Positions 44,287 to 56,585 are shown, counted from the first letter of the stretch. The stretch is DNA of 64,000 nucleotides from Branchiostoma lanceolatum (GCF_035083965.1 NC_089735.1:4738001-4802000); one strand, 5' to 3'. Notes: generated by a model from the letters alone, not told the origin. Translations and numbers: made by a program.

Positions 44287-47125
44287 CTAAAGGTGGCGGA
44301 ACTTTGCTGATTGTGGCGTAACAGGAGGGGCGACAGTTGTGGAGGAGTCCCCCCCTCCCCCACCTGTGTTAATAACACCTGTAGAGAACAAGATGATCAA
44401 GGTCAAAATGACAAGGACAACAAGAACGACTACAGACAGGATGATCATCATCTTGGCATTCTTCCAGAAGTACTTCTTCTTCACCCTTCTGGCTGTTTTC
44501 TTGAAGGTGTCAGCCTGTAGAAACACAAGAATGGTAAATTTACTGATGAAGCAGAAAAGAACATGCCACGTATTTCCACTGATGACAATGGAATTCAAGT
44601 ACATGTACACAATTTAGACAATCATTGAATACTACAGGAAAGTCCCTATACTGAAGAAAAAGACTCTTTTTTTAAATTTGTACACAACCAAGAGATTTAT
44701 TTAAGCAACATTTTGGTGACCATTTGTCACCTTCCTCGGCGCAATTCTGACTGGTTCACATTGCACTATTGCACATTGCACTGGGCAGAGGGAAACTGCG
44801 ATAAGCTATGATGATGATTGCACTATAGCACAGGTGTCGCTGCCTATAGACACGTCCAGACTTGGCCTGAGGAATGCCTAATCAGTCTTTTTTTATGAGA
44901 ATGTCAGTCTCTGGAACATATAGCTGACTTTGGTCTCTTGCATAGATATTGTTACAAGCTCGTAACTTACTCTAACATGTATAAGCAACTGTCATCACAC
45001 TTTGAAGCATATGAAGACTTTTTAAACTTAAACAACTCTTCCAAACAAGATACTCACGCTAGCTTCTAGGTCATCAGTTTTCTCCATGAGGTCGTCGAGG
45101 CGGTCGCCCCTGGCCAGGACCTTCTCTATGTTCTGTGACATCACTCCCGTCACTTCATTCACCTGCGACTGCAGCATGGACAGCTGGTCACCTGCTGCAC
45201 CTGGCTTGGAAAACTGCTCCTGTGAGGAAAGAAAAGAAAGAAATTGATCTCAATTCCAATCTAGCTCACTGAAGAGCTATTCTTCCACCGGTCGTGACAG
45301 AGAAAAAGACAGACACTATGTACAGTACTAACAGGTTCATTGTACCGGGGAAATTCCCCTAGCTCTTTTCGACAAGCACAATAAACAGTGGACCACAGTT
45401 TAACGTCCCATCCTAAAGACTGTGACAATTTCCAGTACTGATAGCGTTGGGTGAGCGACAAAGTCGGAATCAAACTCACGGCTTCTAGTTCCAGAGTCAG
45501 GGCCACAAACCACTGGACTAAGCACGCTACGATACAGTTGTGAAGAGTATGTTCAGCTGCTGCCACATTGATATTCTATTTACATATATATACTGCATAT
45601 TAAAGTTTGTGTGAAGTCATCATGATGGCACTTTGCTTCATAGTTGTGAGAAGACAGAAATACACCTAACAGCCAGCCAATGAAACACAAAGAGTTTCAC
45701 TCTTTGATCCACTGAAATACAGATGCCTGATATGCACACATTCGCATGCAGAACAGCATTCACAATTACTATGACACCCTCTTAGATGATATAAATCTAA
45801 TTTGGTAACTAAATCTGGCCAATGTCAGTTCTGCAGACTGGCTGACAATTCAAGTAAGGTAAGTTGTCTCCAAATCTGACCATTTTCTCCGCTAGGATGG
45901 GTTGGAAATCTCTGTTCAACTCAAACGGTGAAGCGGTGATAGCTCTGGAGGCCAGACTACCGGACGTGAACCTCTGTTTGACCTGAAAAATCATAAAACA
46001 TAAAAGTAAACCAAAGGCAGAAAACAAAAGTGTAAACATTAATGGGATGGACTATCATCATTGATCAATCTTTTTCTTTTTCCTAAGAATTCCCTTAAAC
46101 TTCAATTCCCTAAATTTTTGTTATCATCCAAACTTTTTCACATTAGCCAAATGTTAATTTTCTAAAATCATTACTCACCAAATACATGATATAAAAATCA
46201 TTCAATACTGCATGATAATTTTTTTTGCTGTTTCCAAAGTGACATATTATATTACCACACACTGTTCAGTATATGCCCTTTCACAGATCCAACTGCACAT
46301 GTGCAGGTCAAATGTGAAGTCTCCTGACTTGTAAACAGTTGTACATGTTCATATATATATATATGGCCTCCATTGGTCGGTTTGCATGATAATGCCCAGA
46401 CATGTTTTATGTCTCAGGGGCCTTCCCCTTTGACCTGCGCATGTGCAGTTGGATTTGTGAAAAGGCTTATTCTCAGACAATGTCTCCCAGCCATGACTTA
46501 CATCTTGAAGAAATGCAAAAGGTCTTTTTGAGTCAAAAGAAGCATCTGCAGCACACAAATAGATGATGCCATTTTCCACAACAACATGGATCTTATTGCT
46601 GAAATAAAAAAATAAAAATAAAAAATGCTTTGACATTTGAAAAAAGTAAGTCACCACACATATCTAAAAAGGAAAAACACTTTTAAAAAGTACATACAAG
46701 CAAACTACTGTAAATGAATTCCAGTCACTGTGGTTTAATGTTTGGTTTTTGTGGCAATCTCTTCACCACAAAGTTAAAACCACTGCAAAAAGTCTTGTTT
46801 TGTTTTCTACTCACCTACTTATCTACTCACCTACTTTTCAACAGCAAACTTAATCACTGTGGACACTCTATCTCCCTACCGTACAATAAAATCACAGGGA
46901 ATTTAAAACATATTTACAGAATATGAAAAATATGGTACATTTTACATACTAAGGCCTGTTAAATGACGCATCTTACTTTTGAACTGTGTATGTTGTCTTG
47001 GTGTTGTTTCTTGTGGGGATGTTTGGCAGTATGCCGCTCACGATCTCACGAAAGTTCCCGCTGGCAGATGTACTGTCCGCTAACACCGTGGTCCCACGGG
47101 ATATACAACTATACAGGATCGCCAT
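44287..47125 (-). CDS. VAMP7-like longin R-SNARE, complete
   Basis: Vesicle-membrane R-SNARE for endosomal/lysosomal or secretory fusion. Five exons: 47125-46977, 46598-46502, 45982-45881, 45219-45058 and 44514-44287, giving 245 aa (human VAMP7 220). The longin domain begins MAILYSCISRGTTVLADSTS and contains IHVVVENGIIYLCAAD. The SNARE motif is LSMLQSQVNEVTGVMSQNIE, then KVLARGDRLDDLMEKTDDLE with the zero-layer Arg, then SADTFKKTARRVKKKYFWKN. An aliphatic membrane anchor of about 22 residues follows (MMIILSVVVLVVLVILTLII). Unlike VAMP7, about 30 lumenal residues follow: a Gly run, Ser/Thr/Pro, and FRHL at the end. The SNARE-anchor part resembles VAMP8 more than VAMP7. The exon 3 donor (ATG/gtcaga) is the weakest splice call. 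Divergent from OSTC. Confidence 0.88.
45340..45535 (-). mobile_element. tRNA-derived SINE in VAMP7-like intron 3
   Basis: On the minus strand: box A-like gtgcttagtccagtggtttg, a B box-like GAGTTTGATTCCG, and then the body gggacgttaaactgtggtcc that recurs in invertebrate SINEs. Confidence 0.6.
46277..46468. mobile_element. MITE in VAMP7-like intron 2
   Basis: Inverted ends of about 36 bp: cctttcacagatccaactgc and acatgtgcaggtcaaa on the left, and the near-complement tttgacctgcgcatgtgcag and ttggatttgtgaaaagg on the right. About 190 bp in total. Confidence 0.75.
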
Positions 47126-48112
47126 CTTGTGTTCTCTGAGAGAATCTTATGTACCTGTGGATGTAACAGGAAGTACAAATAAAGCTGTCTATTTAAAGTT
47201 AATTCATTGTACATGTAATAACATCAGCATTTTACTACCGAATGAATTTGTAATGTAATGTAATGTACCTTCTATATTACACAAATAATTAATAATTCCA
47301 ATAACAATATGGAGTCCCGGTGACTTTCACCTGTGCACCATGCGTCATACATGTACTTTGAATCATTTCCGGTAAGTCACCACTTCTGAACGTTTAGGGA
47401 AAGTCTTTACTGCACACAGTCCTTACATGCCCTTCATTTATAATAGTGCTTGTGGCACGAAATAAGGCATTATATCGACATTCAAAACACTTGATGATGT
47501 AATAGTGAACTTTAAACTGTGTTACTGCATCTAACGTTCATACAAAGTCGGGACCACCCCTTGGTAAACAAAAAGTAACACATACATGACTCACCTAAAA
47601 CGTCACGCAAAACCACCTGTTCCTGGGATTGTAACACTTGCCACACTGAACCAGTATGAAAGTATGAAATTGAACGCTTCTAGGAATACCTTTGACGCAT
47701 AAACTTGACACGAAACTCTGAAATCGCTAAGAAATCATCTTTGCCAAGGTTTCTCCTACTTGAGAAGTTTCTCCTGCAGTCACGTGAGGGAAGTTTTGGG
47801 GGTGGAGTGATCAGCTGTTCAAATCTCGCGAGAACTTACGAGAGTGACACGAAGCAACATCCGGGAGTTTGAAAACGCAAGACCACAAAGGTGTACTAAA
47901 AGTTGCTAAATAGATTAACAAAATTTCCGCTGTGTATCAAATTATGCACCATTTATTAAGAGTTTGGACCATTACTAGTAAGTTACATGTATCATACCAT
48001 AAGAAAAGGGTAGCTTTATTTGATTTTAAGTCATTTTTACTTGAGATCAATACGTTTCAATAGGCTAGTTTTAGAGTATTATATGGGGTCTTTCTTTCGC
48101 AGCTGATCCAAG
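47126..48112. promoter_or_regulatory. Divergent promoter region, VAMP7-like / OSTC
   Basis: 987 bases between the two start codons. It holds a perfect palindrome TCTCGCGAGA at 47824-47833. In vertebrates this element (bound by BANP, earlier linked to ZBTB33/Kaiso) marks housekeeping and often bidirectional promoters. No TATA box was recognised near either start. Confidence 0.5.
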
Positions 48113-51100
48113 ATGGAGGCACTATACTCGATCCCGTTCACAGTGTTGGAATGCCCCAATTTAAAGCTCAAGAAACCGTCTTGGGTGAGGGCCCCGTCTG
48201 CCATGGTGGTGTACGGATTCGTGCTTGTTTCATACTTCCTTGTGACTGGCGGTGAGTCCCTGGAATTGTTTTTTTTCGGTGGAAAAACAGAGCATGATTT
48301 GTATCGAGTCTTGCCCTGGTTTGCTGTGTAAACTCAACAACGTGTAACTTTTGTAAGATAATAAACCAGGAATTCTTAGCATGTAGCGAATTGAATGCTT
48401 CTAAACTATGTTTCTGATGTACTGCTTGGTGCATATCCATTATTCCATTTCCGGTACATGTGCATAACCCAGGACAAAGTAGAATATCAAAACTAGACGC
48501 AGTTGGCCTCAGTCAGCTGCATCTCGTGAAAAACTCACTAGAGGGCGCAAGTTCACAGCTAAAACTGACTTCTGATTTCGGATTAGCTGTGGCGACTGTT
48601 GGTTTACTTCCCGTCATTTATATAACCCGCACAACAGTCGTAGCGCAGTGTATTGGATGAAGTCAAACATAGGCGCATATAATTTGTCGCTAAGGTACGC
48701 TACTGCCCAGATCTCTGTGTGTCCCTGACTTCCTAACAGCCTACTCTAGCCACCCAAAGTCCCACTTGCAATAAGTTACATCCTCAAACCCCTTTGCTAG
48801 CCATGCTGCCACTGTTTGCGATCGGTCCTCATGTATAACACCTCGTACAAACCCAGCGCCATGTTTCTTCATTGGGGTCATCTATGTCATCATACAAACA
48901 TTCGCTCTCGTTCTATTGGTCAGTGGGCGGAGGATCTATGATCATAACTATGAGCACGAGAGGAGATCTCACCTTCTGAATCTAATTTGTCAGATTCATA
49001 TTCACCCTTATTCCATTCGACTGGCATGTTATAAATGTGATTATTTTCAAGAACACACATTTTATTTCCGAGATACCTTGTACCCTTGTTTCTACCTAGT
49101 AAGCTAGTTACAGGAAGCTCTGACAAGCCCTCAAGTCAAAACTGTTTAAGAAATACTGATTTTTCTTCCGCAGGCATCATCTATGACGTGATTGTGGAGC
49201 CCCCAAGTGTTGGTTCAACCACTGACGAAAATGGACATGCAAAACCAGTAGCCTTCCTGGCCTACAGGTAAAGCTAATGCTGCCTAACCCCATAAAGCTT
49301 AACTAACACTCATTTGGTGCCAAACAGCTACCTCACTTACTAACTTAAGCATGCTGAAGGTTAAGAATGGGGAACAACATAAAAAATTGTGACCTTTGGA
49401 ACCCAAGTTTTTCCTGGAAAGCCCAGAGGAGATCAATTCAGACTAAATCACTGGCTTCTTGACATCATTGGTTGGTAATTGGTAACCTATTGTCGTATTA
49501 GAAAATGTGTGGCCATCACTACTTTTGATTGTATTGTACTATTTTATTCAGTTGATGTTAATGTTATCCTTGTTTTGATTCCTGAGTTGTTGTGATTTTG
49601 TGAGGGCTCCCTTGGAACACCCTAAACTCAAGAGAGGCTGTGTCGATACCAACGCTAAAGATTGATAGATGAATAGATAGATTATTTTAATGTGATTTGC
49701 ATGATGAATGAAGTTCATAGTAGAGTATGGGAGGGATATGATTCCATTGTGACTATTTGCTGCAAAAAATCAGATAGACACTCACACTGCAAATTATGTA
49801 CTGGGCCATGAGATCTTTTTGGATGTATCATTTAACCACTTCTGAAAATTCAAGAGGACTCAAACATGACAAGTAGTAGCTCCTATACCATATATAGCAG
49901 TGTATCAATTTTCAAACATTTACAGCCTTAAGACCTTCAGATATCGGATACTGAGTATCATGTAGCCTCCCTTTGACAGTGAAATTGTTGTCATGTATTC
50001 TACGTCGTCATGTGTTCTACCTTGTCATGTGTTCTACTTTCTCATGTGTTCTACATTGTCGTGTGTTCTGCAGAGTAAACGGACAGTACATCATCGAGGG
50101 CCTGGTGTCCAGTTTCCTCTTCACCCTCGGTGGCCTGGGGTTCGTGGTGCTGGACAAGTCCAACGCTCCCAACCTCCCCAAACTCAACCGCTTCCTCCTC
50201 ATGTTCATCGGCTTCGTCTGTGTTCTCATCAGCTTCTTCATGGCCAGGGTTTTCATGAGGATGAAACTTCCGTAAGTTGTTCTTTCACAAAACTCTAACT
50301 CAGTCTGAGCTTGGAAGCTTACAGTTTTGTATCTATATCTGTAGATATCTACTACTATTGTATTTTTTTATTGCTTTTGCAAAGTCACCAATTATTAGTA
50401 GTTAAAGCACTAGCTTTGCCTTTGTTTTGGACCTAAAATGCCCCTTTATCTAAGCATCACCTAATTCAGATGTCCAGAAGCTGCAGTACCCACATCAGAC
50501 AATAGAGAGAGCATGTGTATCACTATCCATTCTTGTGCATGGTGCATGTTTAACCTTTAAAAAGTTTTACCTAAACTCACAATCATCTTACTTGTTTGAT
50601 TACAATCATGAGGAATGCCATTCATTAGCTGTCAGAATTGATTACGCCCTAAGTAAGCCTAACATTGTAACGCCTCATCAGTAGCATAGATCAATAGAGG
50701 AGTAATCCACGCTGTCAAAACAGATTGGTTACCAAGCAGCAGGGGTCACTCTTGGTCAAACCAGTGGTCAGTGCCAGCACTAATTACTGTGCATCACTGG
50801 CTCATTTTTTAGACAGGTGGATTTTCCCATTTGTGATGCTCAGTGCAAACATACAATGTTCAGGCAATTACAGACAAAACAACTCACGACTGTCTCTAGA
50901 CTGAGACAAGGGGTAGACGCCACTGGGATTCAGGACACTTTGATAAACAGTTCACAGTTAAAGTGGTTTGAATCACTTGCTCAGATGTATGGATGAGACT
51001 CCATATGCATAGTAGTCCGCGTACATAGAGCTTTTTTATATGTATAAGAACTTTATTTGCACGGCAACTGTACATGGTACAATGTGTGGCCACAACTATC

Positions 51101-52697
51101 AAACATAATACAATGTATAGAATTAAACTTAAGTTAAATAACATGCTAATTACTAATACAATAAGCGCTAGCATATGCCTTTGATATAGTGTTACAATTG
51201 AGTGGGGTTTTCTTTACTAGTATATAGTTTGTTGGGTTTTCCGACATCACCACCATGAGTTAACATGTGTATTCTGACTCATGTGTCATCTTATCTGAAA
51301 CAAATCTGCATTTAGCAAGTTGCTTGACAGCTACATGTAGATGAACACAAAAAGAGACACCTGTTTGACTCCTATATGGTGTTGTCCCTGACCTATGCTG
51401 TTTCTCTGATAGGTGATAACTACAGTGATTTGAATTCAGCCAATTAGACACTGTCACTTTCCATTGTGTGTGAAATAGAGCATTGTGAGGGAAGACCCCT
51501 CGGGGAAAAGCTGACGTCGTTTTCTCAATTATAGTGTTCAAAAAGAGGTAATCGAAATGAAAGTAATGAGGAAGAAGAAGCTATTCATCTCTTTCACAAC
51601 ACTGGAAATGAAATTAGTTTTTGTTTTTGTTCAAGAAACATCTTATCTTTGGTAATGTATGTTTGAAAGCTCCCGCAAACACAACACACAAGTACTAACA
51701 TTGTTGATTTGATATTTCAATGAATATAACTACATGTGACAATAGAAACAGGTGTTGTTCAGAACCCAATTGTGCATGCTGAGTTAATTATTAGTACCCA
51801 GTGGCTGATCAAAACCAACAGATTTGACAGCAAGGTAACACAGCTTCTGGGGTTCATCTTCACTATACAAATCCTCTTCAAAATGTAGAAGATTAAAGTC
51901 AAGAACAGTGTGGTAAACTGGGTATCCCCTCTGCCTTCTTATATTCTAAATCTACATTTTACAGTCTTCATTATAATCTAGGATGCAAATTATGTTTCAA
52001 ATTTGGTAATCAATGTATGGATAGACTGATACTGCAGTTAATACTACCAACTACTAAGCTCTAAATTTGAATACAAATCAATCTCTACAACTGTATAAGA
52101 TTCAGTGATAACATCCATCACTTTTCTTCAGCATCCTAGAATGAACTGGCAGGAGGAATCAATACCACTAGTACTACATCGTCTGGAAACGTCCAGAAGT
52201 AATCTCCGAATATTATCCAGTTGTAGAGATTGCTTTGTATCTAAATATTGTTAACCTGGATGTCTAACCTTCCTAAACATACCAAGCTCTATGGGATTTT
52301 TTTTAAACAATGAACAAGATTCTGTTAAGGAAACACTAGCTACCAGTGTCCTAAGTCTGACTTTCTTTAAGAGACTCTTGAAGTAACGGAAATGAACAAA
52401 ACGAACGGACACGGACCATGAACCAGCTTTTGCCCTACTATATGTTGTATGTTGTAGCAATTGTTATACCATAGATATGTAATGATATATGTTGATAGAG
52501 TTATTAGGACTCAAATGAATGTGTATTTCTGTTATATTGTATCTGACCCTTACCTCTTCCCTCATGACCTCAATGAAAAGCGGCCTGCGTGCCGATTTGA
52601 GCTTATCATGAATAAAGAAAGGTTCAAACAAACAAACAAACAACCAAGCAAGTCTAACAGTCTTGTTTTCGTTCACAGAGGTTACCTGTCTGGCTGA
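48113..52697 (+). CDS. OSTC: Oligosaccharyltransferase complex subunit OSTC, complete
   Basis: Small membrane subunit of the STT3A oligosaccharyltransferase, which links the OST to the Sec61 translocon in the ER for co-translational N-glycosylation. Four exons: 48113-48251, 49174-49267, 50074-50271 and 52679-52697, giving 149 aa, the same as human. Very high conservation: [32 protein letters not shown] (TM1), [34 protein letters not shown] (TM2), [20 protein letters not shown] (TM3), [19 protein letters not shown]. The last exon adds only the final residues. All introns are GT-AG. The start is in AAGATGGAGG. The exon 3 acceptor is made by a minisatellite. Confidence 0.97.
49990..50073 (+). 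repeat. 17-bp minisatellite forming the OSTC exon 3 acceptor
   Basis: Five consecutive units of GTCATGTGTTCTACNTT (49990-50006, 50007-50023, 50024-50040, 50041-50057, 50058-50073). The last unit changes ..TTCTAC.. to ..TTCTGCAG and supplies the AG acceptor. Confidence 0.85.
51030..51110 (-). repeat. Possible LINE 3'-end fragment in OSTC intron 3
   Basis: On the minus strand the sequence ttgtaccatgtacagttgcc then gtgcaaataaagttc looks like the 3' end of a non-LTR element with an internal poly(A) signal. No coding part is left. Weak call. Confidence 0.25.
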
Positions 52698-52903
52698 GCG
52701 AGGCCCACAGACCACTGCCACACAGAGGAGACAAGAGCAGACGGTTGGAAGACGTCGCTAGATGGTCTACTGTCCACTATCATACACATTAATGAGCCCA
52801 ACGTTACAAGTAAAAAAATCAACGGCATGTCAAAGAGAACAAAAAGATCCAGCTTTTCAATAATGAAGTGTTAGAGTATTTAAATCCAAATAGATTTGTA
52901 TTG

Positions 52904-52909
52904 AATAAA
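52904..52909 (+). terminator. OSTC poly(A) signal
   Basis: AATAAA 207 bases after the OSTC stop, within gtattgaataaaagg. Confidence 0.7.
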
Positions 52910-53524
52910 AGGGGCAGATTTTATATGTGACAAAATTGTGTGTTTGAGTTATTGTCTTATACTTGCGCTATTCCTCTGTTTAGCCTGACGAATCGTGCTC
53001 CTAGTGGCCAGCCGGTCCTGTAACCGCCATCCCATCAGTAACCTCCGGCCGAGAGCTTGTGTAAATACAGGCTATTCCTCTGTTCAGATTTACATAAATG
53101 TCTGTCCTCTAGAATAGAAATTGAATCTGTAGGTCTCGTACAAAGGAAGATGTGCGGAAAAACTCTCAAGCCACGGCAATTCTCCCTCTTGGGGAGTGCT
53201 AAAAACTATTAAGTGGAGAAGCTAAAATGGTTTTGAATCAGCTTGTAGGGGTCAAGTTTTGTCCAAGAAGTTATAGACTTGTGTAAAAGCAATGTTGTCA
53301 TATAAAACTGCTCATCCAAGACGAGAGCTAAAACAGTGTGTATGCTTGTCTAATCTGGTACATTTATCTGTTGTGGAGAGGTTTGCCTGGTAACTTCACC
53401 CCCCATCACAGTTAACCTTATCTGTTTTGATGTGACCAGGTGTCCACAGTGGTGTTTGTCATGGGGAGGTAACCATGCAGACAGACACGATACCATACTG
53501 TTTCAGGGGTGTCCAAGTATTCAT

Positions 53525-53695
53525 ATGTCGAGTTTTACAGAATACATGCGAATTTTACGGAATTCATACGAGCCACTACTAAGAAAAAACATACAAATTG
53601 TACAGAATTCAAACAAATCTTCCGGCATTTGTGGAGTTTTGTGGAGTTCATAAGGGTTTTGTGGAGTTCATAAGAGTTTTACGGAATACAAACAA
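53525..53695. repeat. Degenerate tandem repeat, gaattttacggaattcatac type
   Basis: Loose repeats of about 20-25 bp, such as gagttttacagaatacatgc, gaattttacggaattcatac and gttttgtggagttcataag (twice). Confidence 0.6.
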
Positions 53696-54414
53696 TCCTA
53701 ACTAATTTGTTGGACCAGGGCCAGGTAACACCGATTTTCAGTCCCACAGATTTATATTGGCTTTTGGAGTAAAGGTAAAGCAGTCATCTTGAGGTGAAGC
53801 TCTTTTAGCTGGTGGTAGTGCAATCCAACTTAGCTACAGCTCGCGTTTTTCTACAGGTTGATCAGAATGTAGTAGTAAAACACATAGCAAATGGACAACA
53901 TTGAAAACATGAAAGCGTCTACTGAACCAAGTTCCCCTCCTTGAAGTTTGCAAAAATAATCTACTTAACTCACTGAATGGGAACAAAGCGCATAAAAGGA
54001 TTTACCCGAAGCAATCTTACTCCAGCCCCCACTAAGCTCATTACCGATAACAGACTACTGTGAGGAAAAACTACTGTGAACTGAAAAATGAGGAACAAAA
54101 AACTGCATGTTGACATGAGCTTTCCGATGCATTTGCAGCTGCATTGCTTTTGAATAGGAAAATACTTAGTGGCTACCCAGCAACACAGGTGGCCGGGTAA
54201 AATTGGCAGTAATTCGATTTCGCCGAGTGACCTTGAGGGGTAACCAACGATTGGTGGTACTTTGAAATCCTATTATGATTGGATCAGCCCAGTAATGAGA
54301 TTTCAGGGAAAGTTGATGACGTTTCTTAGCGACAAGGAAAGCTGAAGGGGATCGACCTACCTTTCAGGACAGGACGTATCAGAAATCTGATCAATATTCT
54401 GGCATGTTGGGATG

Positions 54415-54515
54415 TTGGGAAAGTCGTGTAAAGTGCCTTTCCCAAGGCAGCAGGATTCGAACCAGGGACCACTTGGTTCTGAGCCGAACATGCTGCTGTT
54501 GCCACAACCCCATAT
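54415..54515 (-). mobile_element. Truncated tRNA-derived SINE
   Basis: On the minus strand: ggcaacagcagcatgttcgg, a B box GGTTCGAATCC, then gccttgggaaaggcacttta, which is the same body as the SINE at 39183-39540. Confidence 0.65.
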
Positions 54516-54646
54516 TCCTCATTACACCCTACAACAGTACTCACGCAGGTCAATGTGACTCTTGTGGCTTGCAGGATATACCAGGAGTAAAATGTTGATT
54601 GATTAACATAGGTCTACACAAGATTTATCCATTCCTATCAGTATAC

Positions 54647-54849
54647 TAGCCTCCATAGCAGGCTCTGAACCGGCCTTTTTGGGGGGCTAAATAATACACC
54701 TTTTGCAGCCAGCCCGTAACCATCATCCACCCCCGTAACCGTTTTGCCGGTAGATGGTTATGGGGGTGGATGATGGTTACGGGCTGGCTGCAAAAGGTGT
54801 ATTATTTAGCCCCCCAAAATGGCCGGTTCAGAGCCTGCTATGGAGGCTA
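54647..54849. mobile_element. 203-bp palindromic MITE with perfect 9-bp target duplication
   Basis: TAGCCTCCATAGCAGGCTCT at the left end is mirrored exactly at the right end. Arms of about 95 bp have a single obvious asymmetry and meet at ccgttttgccgg. Flanked by perfect TCAGTATAC repeats (54638-54646 and 54850-54858). Shares TAGCCT ends and duplication length with the element at 16804. Confidence 0.9.
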
Positions 54850-56564
54850 TCAGTATACAGATTTCTTTGTGCATATACGTGTTCATGTGAGTGCTTGCCT
54901 GTATGTAAGTATGGTGCATTTTCTTCTCTCAATAACTATGATGAATATAGAGAGAATGATAATAAGTTGAGTTTGATTAAGGTGGGCCAAACTCTGAAAT
55001 ATAAAATAATTTCAATAAACAATAAGACTAAAAAATCTGATTAATTACTTGTTTTATTAGCTGAAATTCAAATCAAATTTGATTGATTTGCCCCAGCACA
55101 AACAATACTGACAGAAAGATTATTTCAAATCAGATCCAGAGTAATGTGGGGGAATCAACCAACTATTTTGTACTACCCAATGTAACTATTGGATCAATGG
55201 ACTTAGACTTATGAAGGAGTTTTATGAGAACCTCCTTGGACTAAACAAATGCACAATGTTTGTCCATCGGCTTCTTGTTGCAATCAATCAAATTCAATGC
55301 CCTGGAAATTCATCTATGTGATGACAACAGTTTTCTAACCATGGTGTGTTGGAGCCAAACAGATGTCATGACAGATGAAAAATGACCATTTACGCTCCAA
55401 CAGAATGTTTTGAGACGTGCCCGTAGCCCTTTGTGTGACTTTATTGACAGTTAAGGTGAGGGAATGGAGGCTGTTAGTGGAGCTGTGTAGGGAAGTGTTT
55501 ACATTGCAGGCAGCTGAGGGAACACAACAGAAGATCCATGGTTGCTACTCTGACACTCTGCTAATAAGGAAACAAATAAGAGCACAGCCTAGCAACAGAC
55601 CAAGATCCGGTAGAGCCATGCATCTGTAATATTGAGCAACCTTTTGCCACTTTTTTTTGGTTGTATTGATAATATGAAAACAGAATCTTTTACATTATCA
55701 TGAAAGTTCATCTGTGTTGGCAGTGGTAAAGAGCTGAACTTTGTTCCACATAGAATAAGTGCACCACTGCACATTTCTAGCAGCCTTACTCAGGACTGTA
55801 AATGAATTATCACTCAAGACACATCAAGAGTACCAGAAATGTTACCGTTTAGAATTAAAGGATATTCAACTATTTTGTAGAATATCCGAAAGCTGGTCGT
55901 GTTAATTGCAAAACTCTCTTGATGACATGCCCCATGCCTAAAAAAAAAAAAATTTTGATGTTGTTACCCTTTCCTTGACCCCTGCATTAAAGTGTAGGAT
56001 TTTGATTGAGTGGGACAACTCTCATTTGTCATGGAAAGGTGATTAACATAAATCTTTGCAAGCACTGGAAAAAGGCATTTCAACCTTTGACATTTTATTT
56101 CGACGGTGGAGTTGTTAAAAGGGATAGTTCTTGTTATTATTGGGTGCTTTTCTATATTTTGAGTGTTCAATAAAGGAAATGCCTTCTTCGCATACGAAGG
56201 CCAGCTTGGGTGAACTTTGAGAAACAAACTTCAAACAGCCGTGTCCTATTACCTGACAAATACCACCTGACAGCTGATCACCTGGTTGCCATGCAGAAGG
56301 TGTATGCCGTTGCTAAGGACCCCTTACTCTATTTGGTGCTCCCAACTCAGGTTCATCTGGAACGAATTAAAACTTAAACATAATCATTGTGATGAAATTG
56401 TTGCTCTACAAAAGTGCAAAAGGAATAGATTCTGTATATTAATACGGTGCATGTGATATTCTAAAATAGATAAGGGCGCTATTATGTCTTCAACTGTGCC
56501 ATTAAAAATCATTAAGTAAAGAATGATGGAGAAGTGTGGGGTCTTGGTTTCCTTCTGCTCGTCT

Positions 56565-56585
56565 CGCAAGGCATGCTGGTAACTT
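56565..56585 (-). promoter_or_regulatory. ZNF143/SBS-like motif
   Basis: On the minus strand the sequence reads GTTACCAGCATGCCTTGCG. It fits the core of the SBS consensus bound by ZNF143 (CCCAGCATGCCTTGCG) with one mismatch. It lies about 300 bases upstream of the start codon at 56878. Confidence 0.45.
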
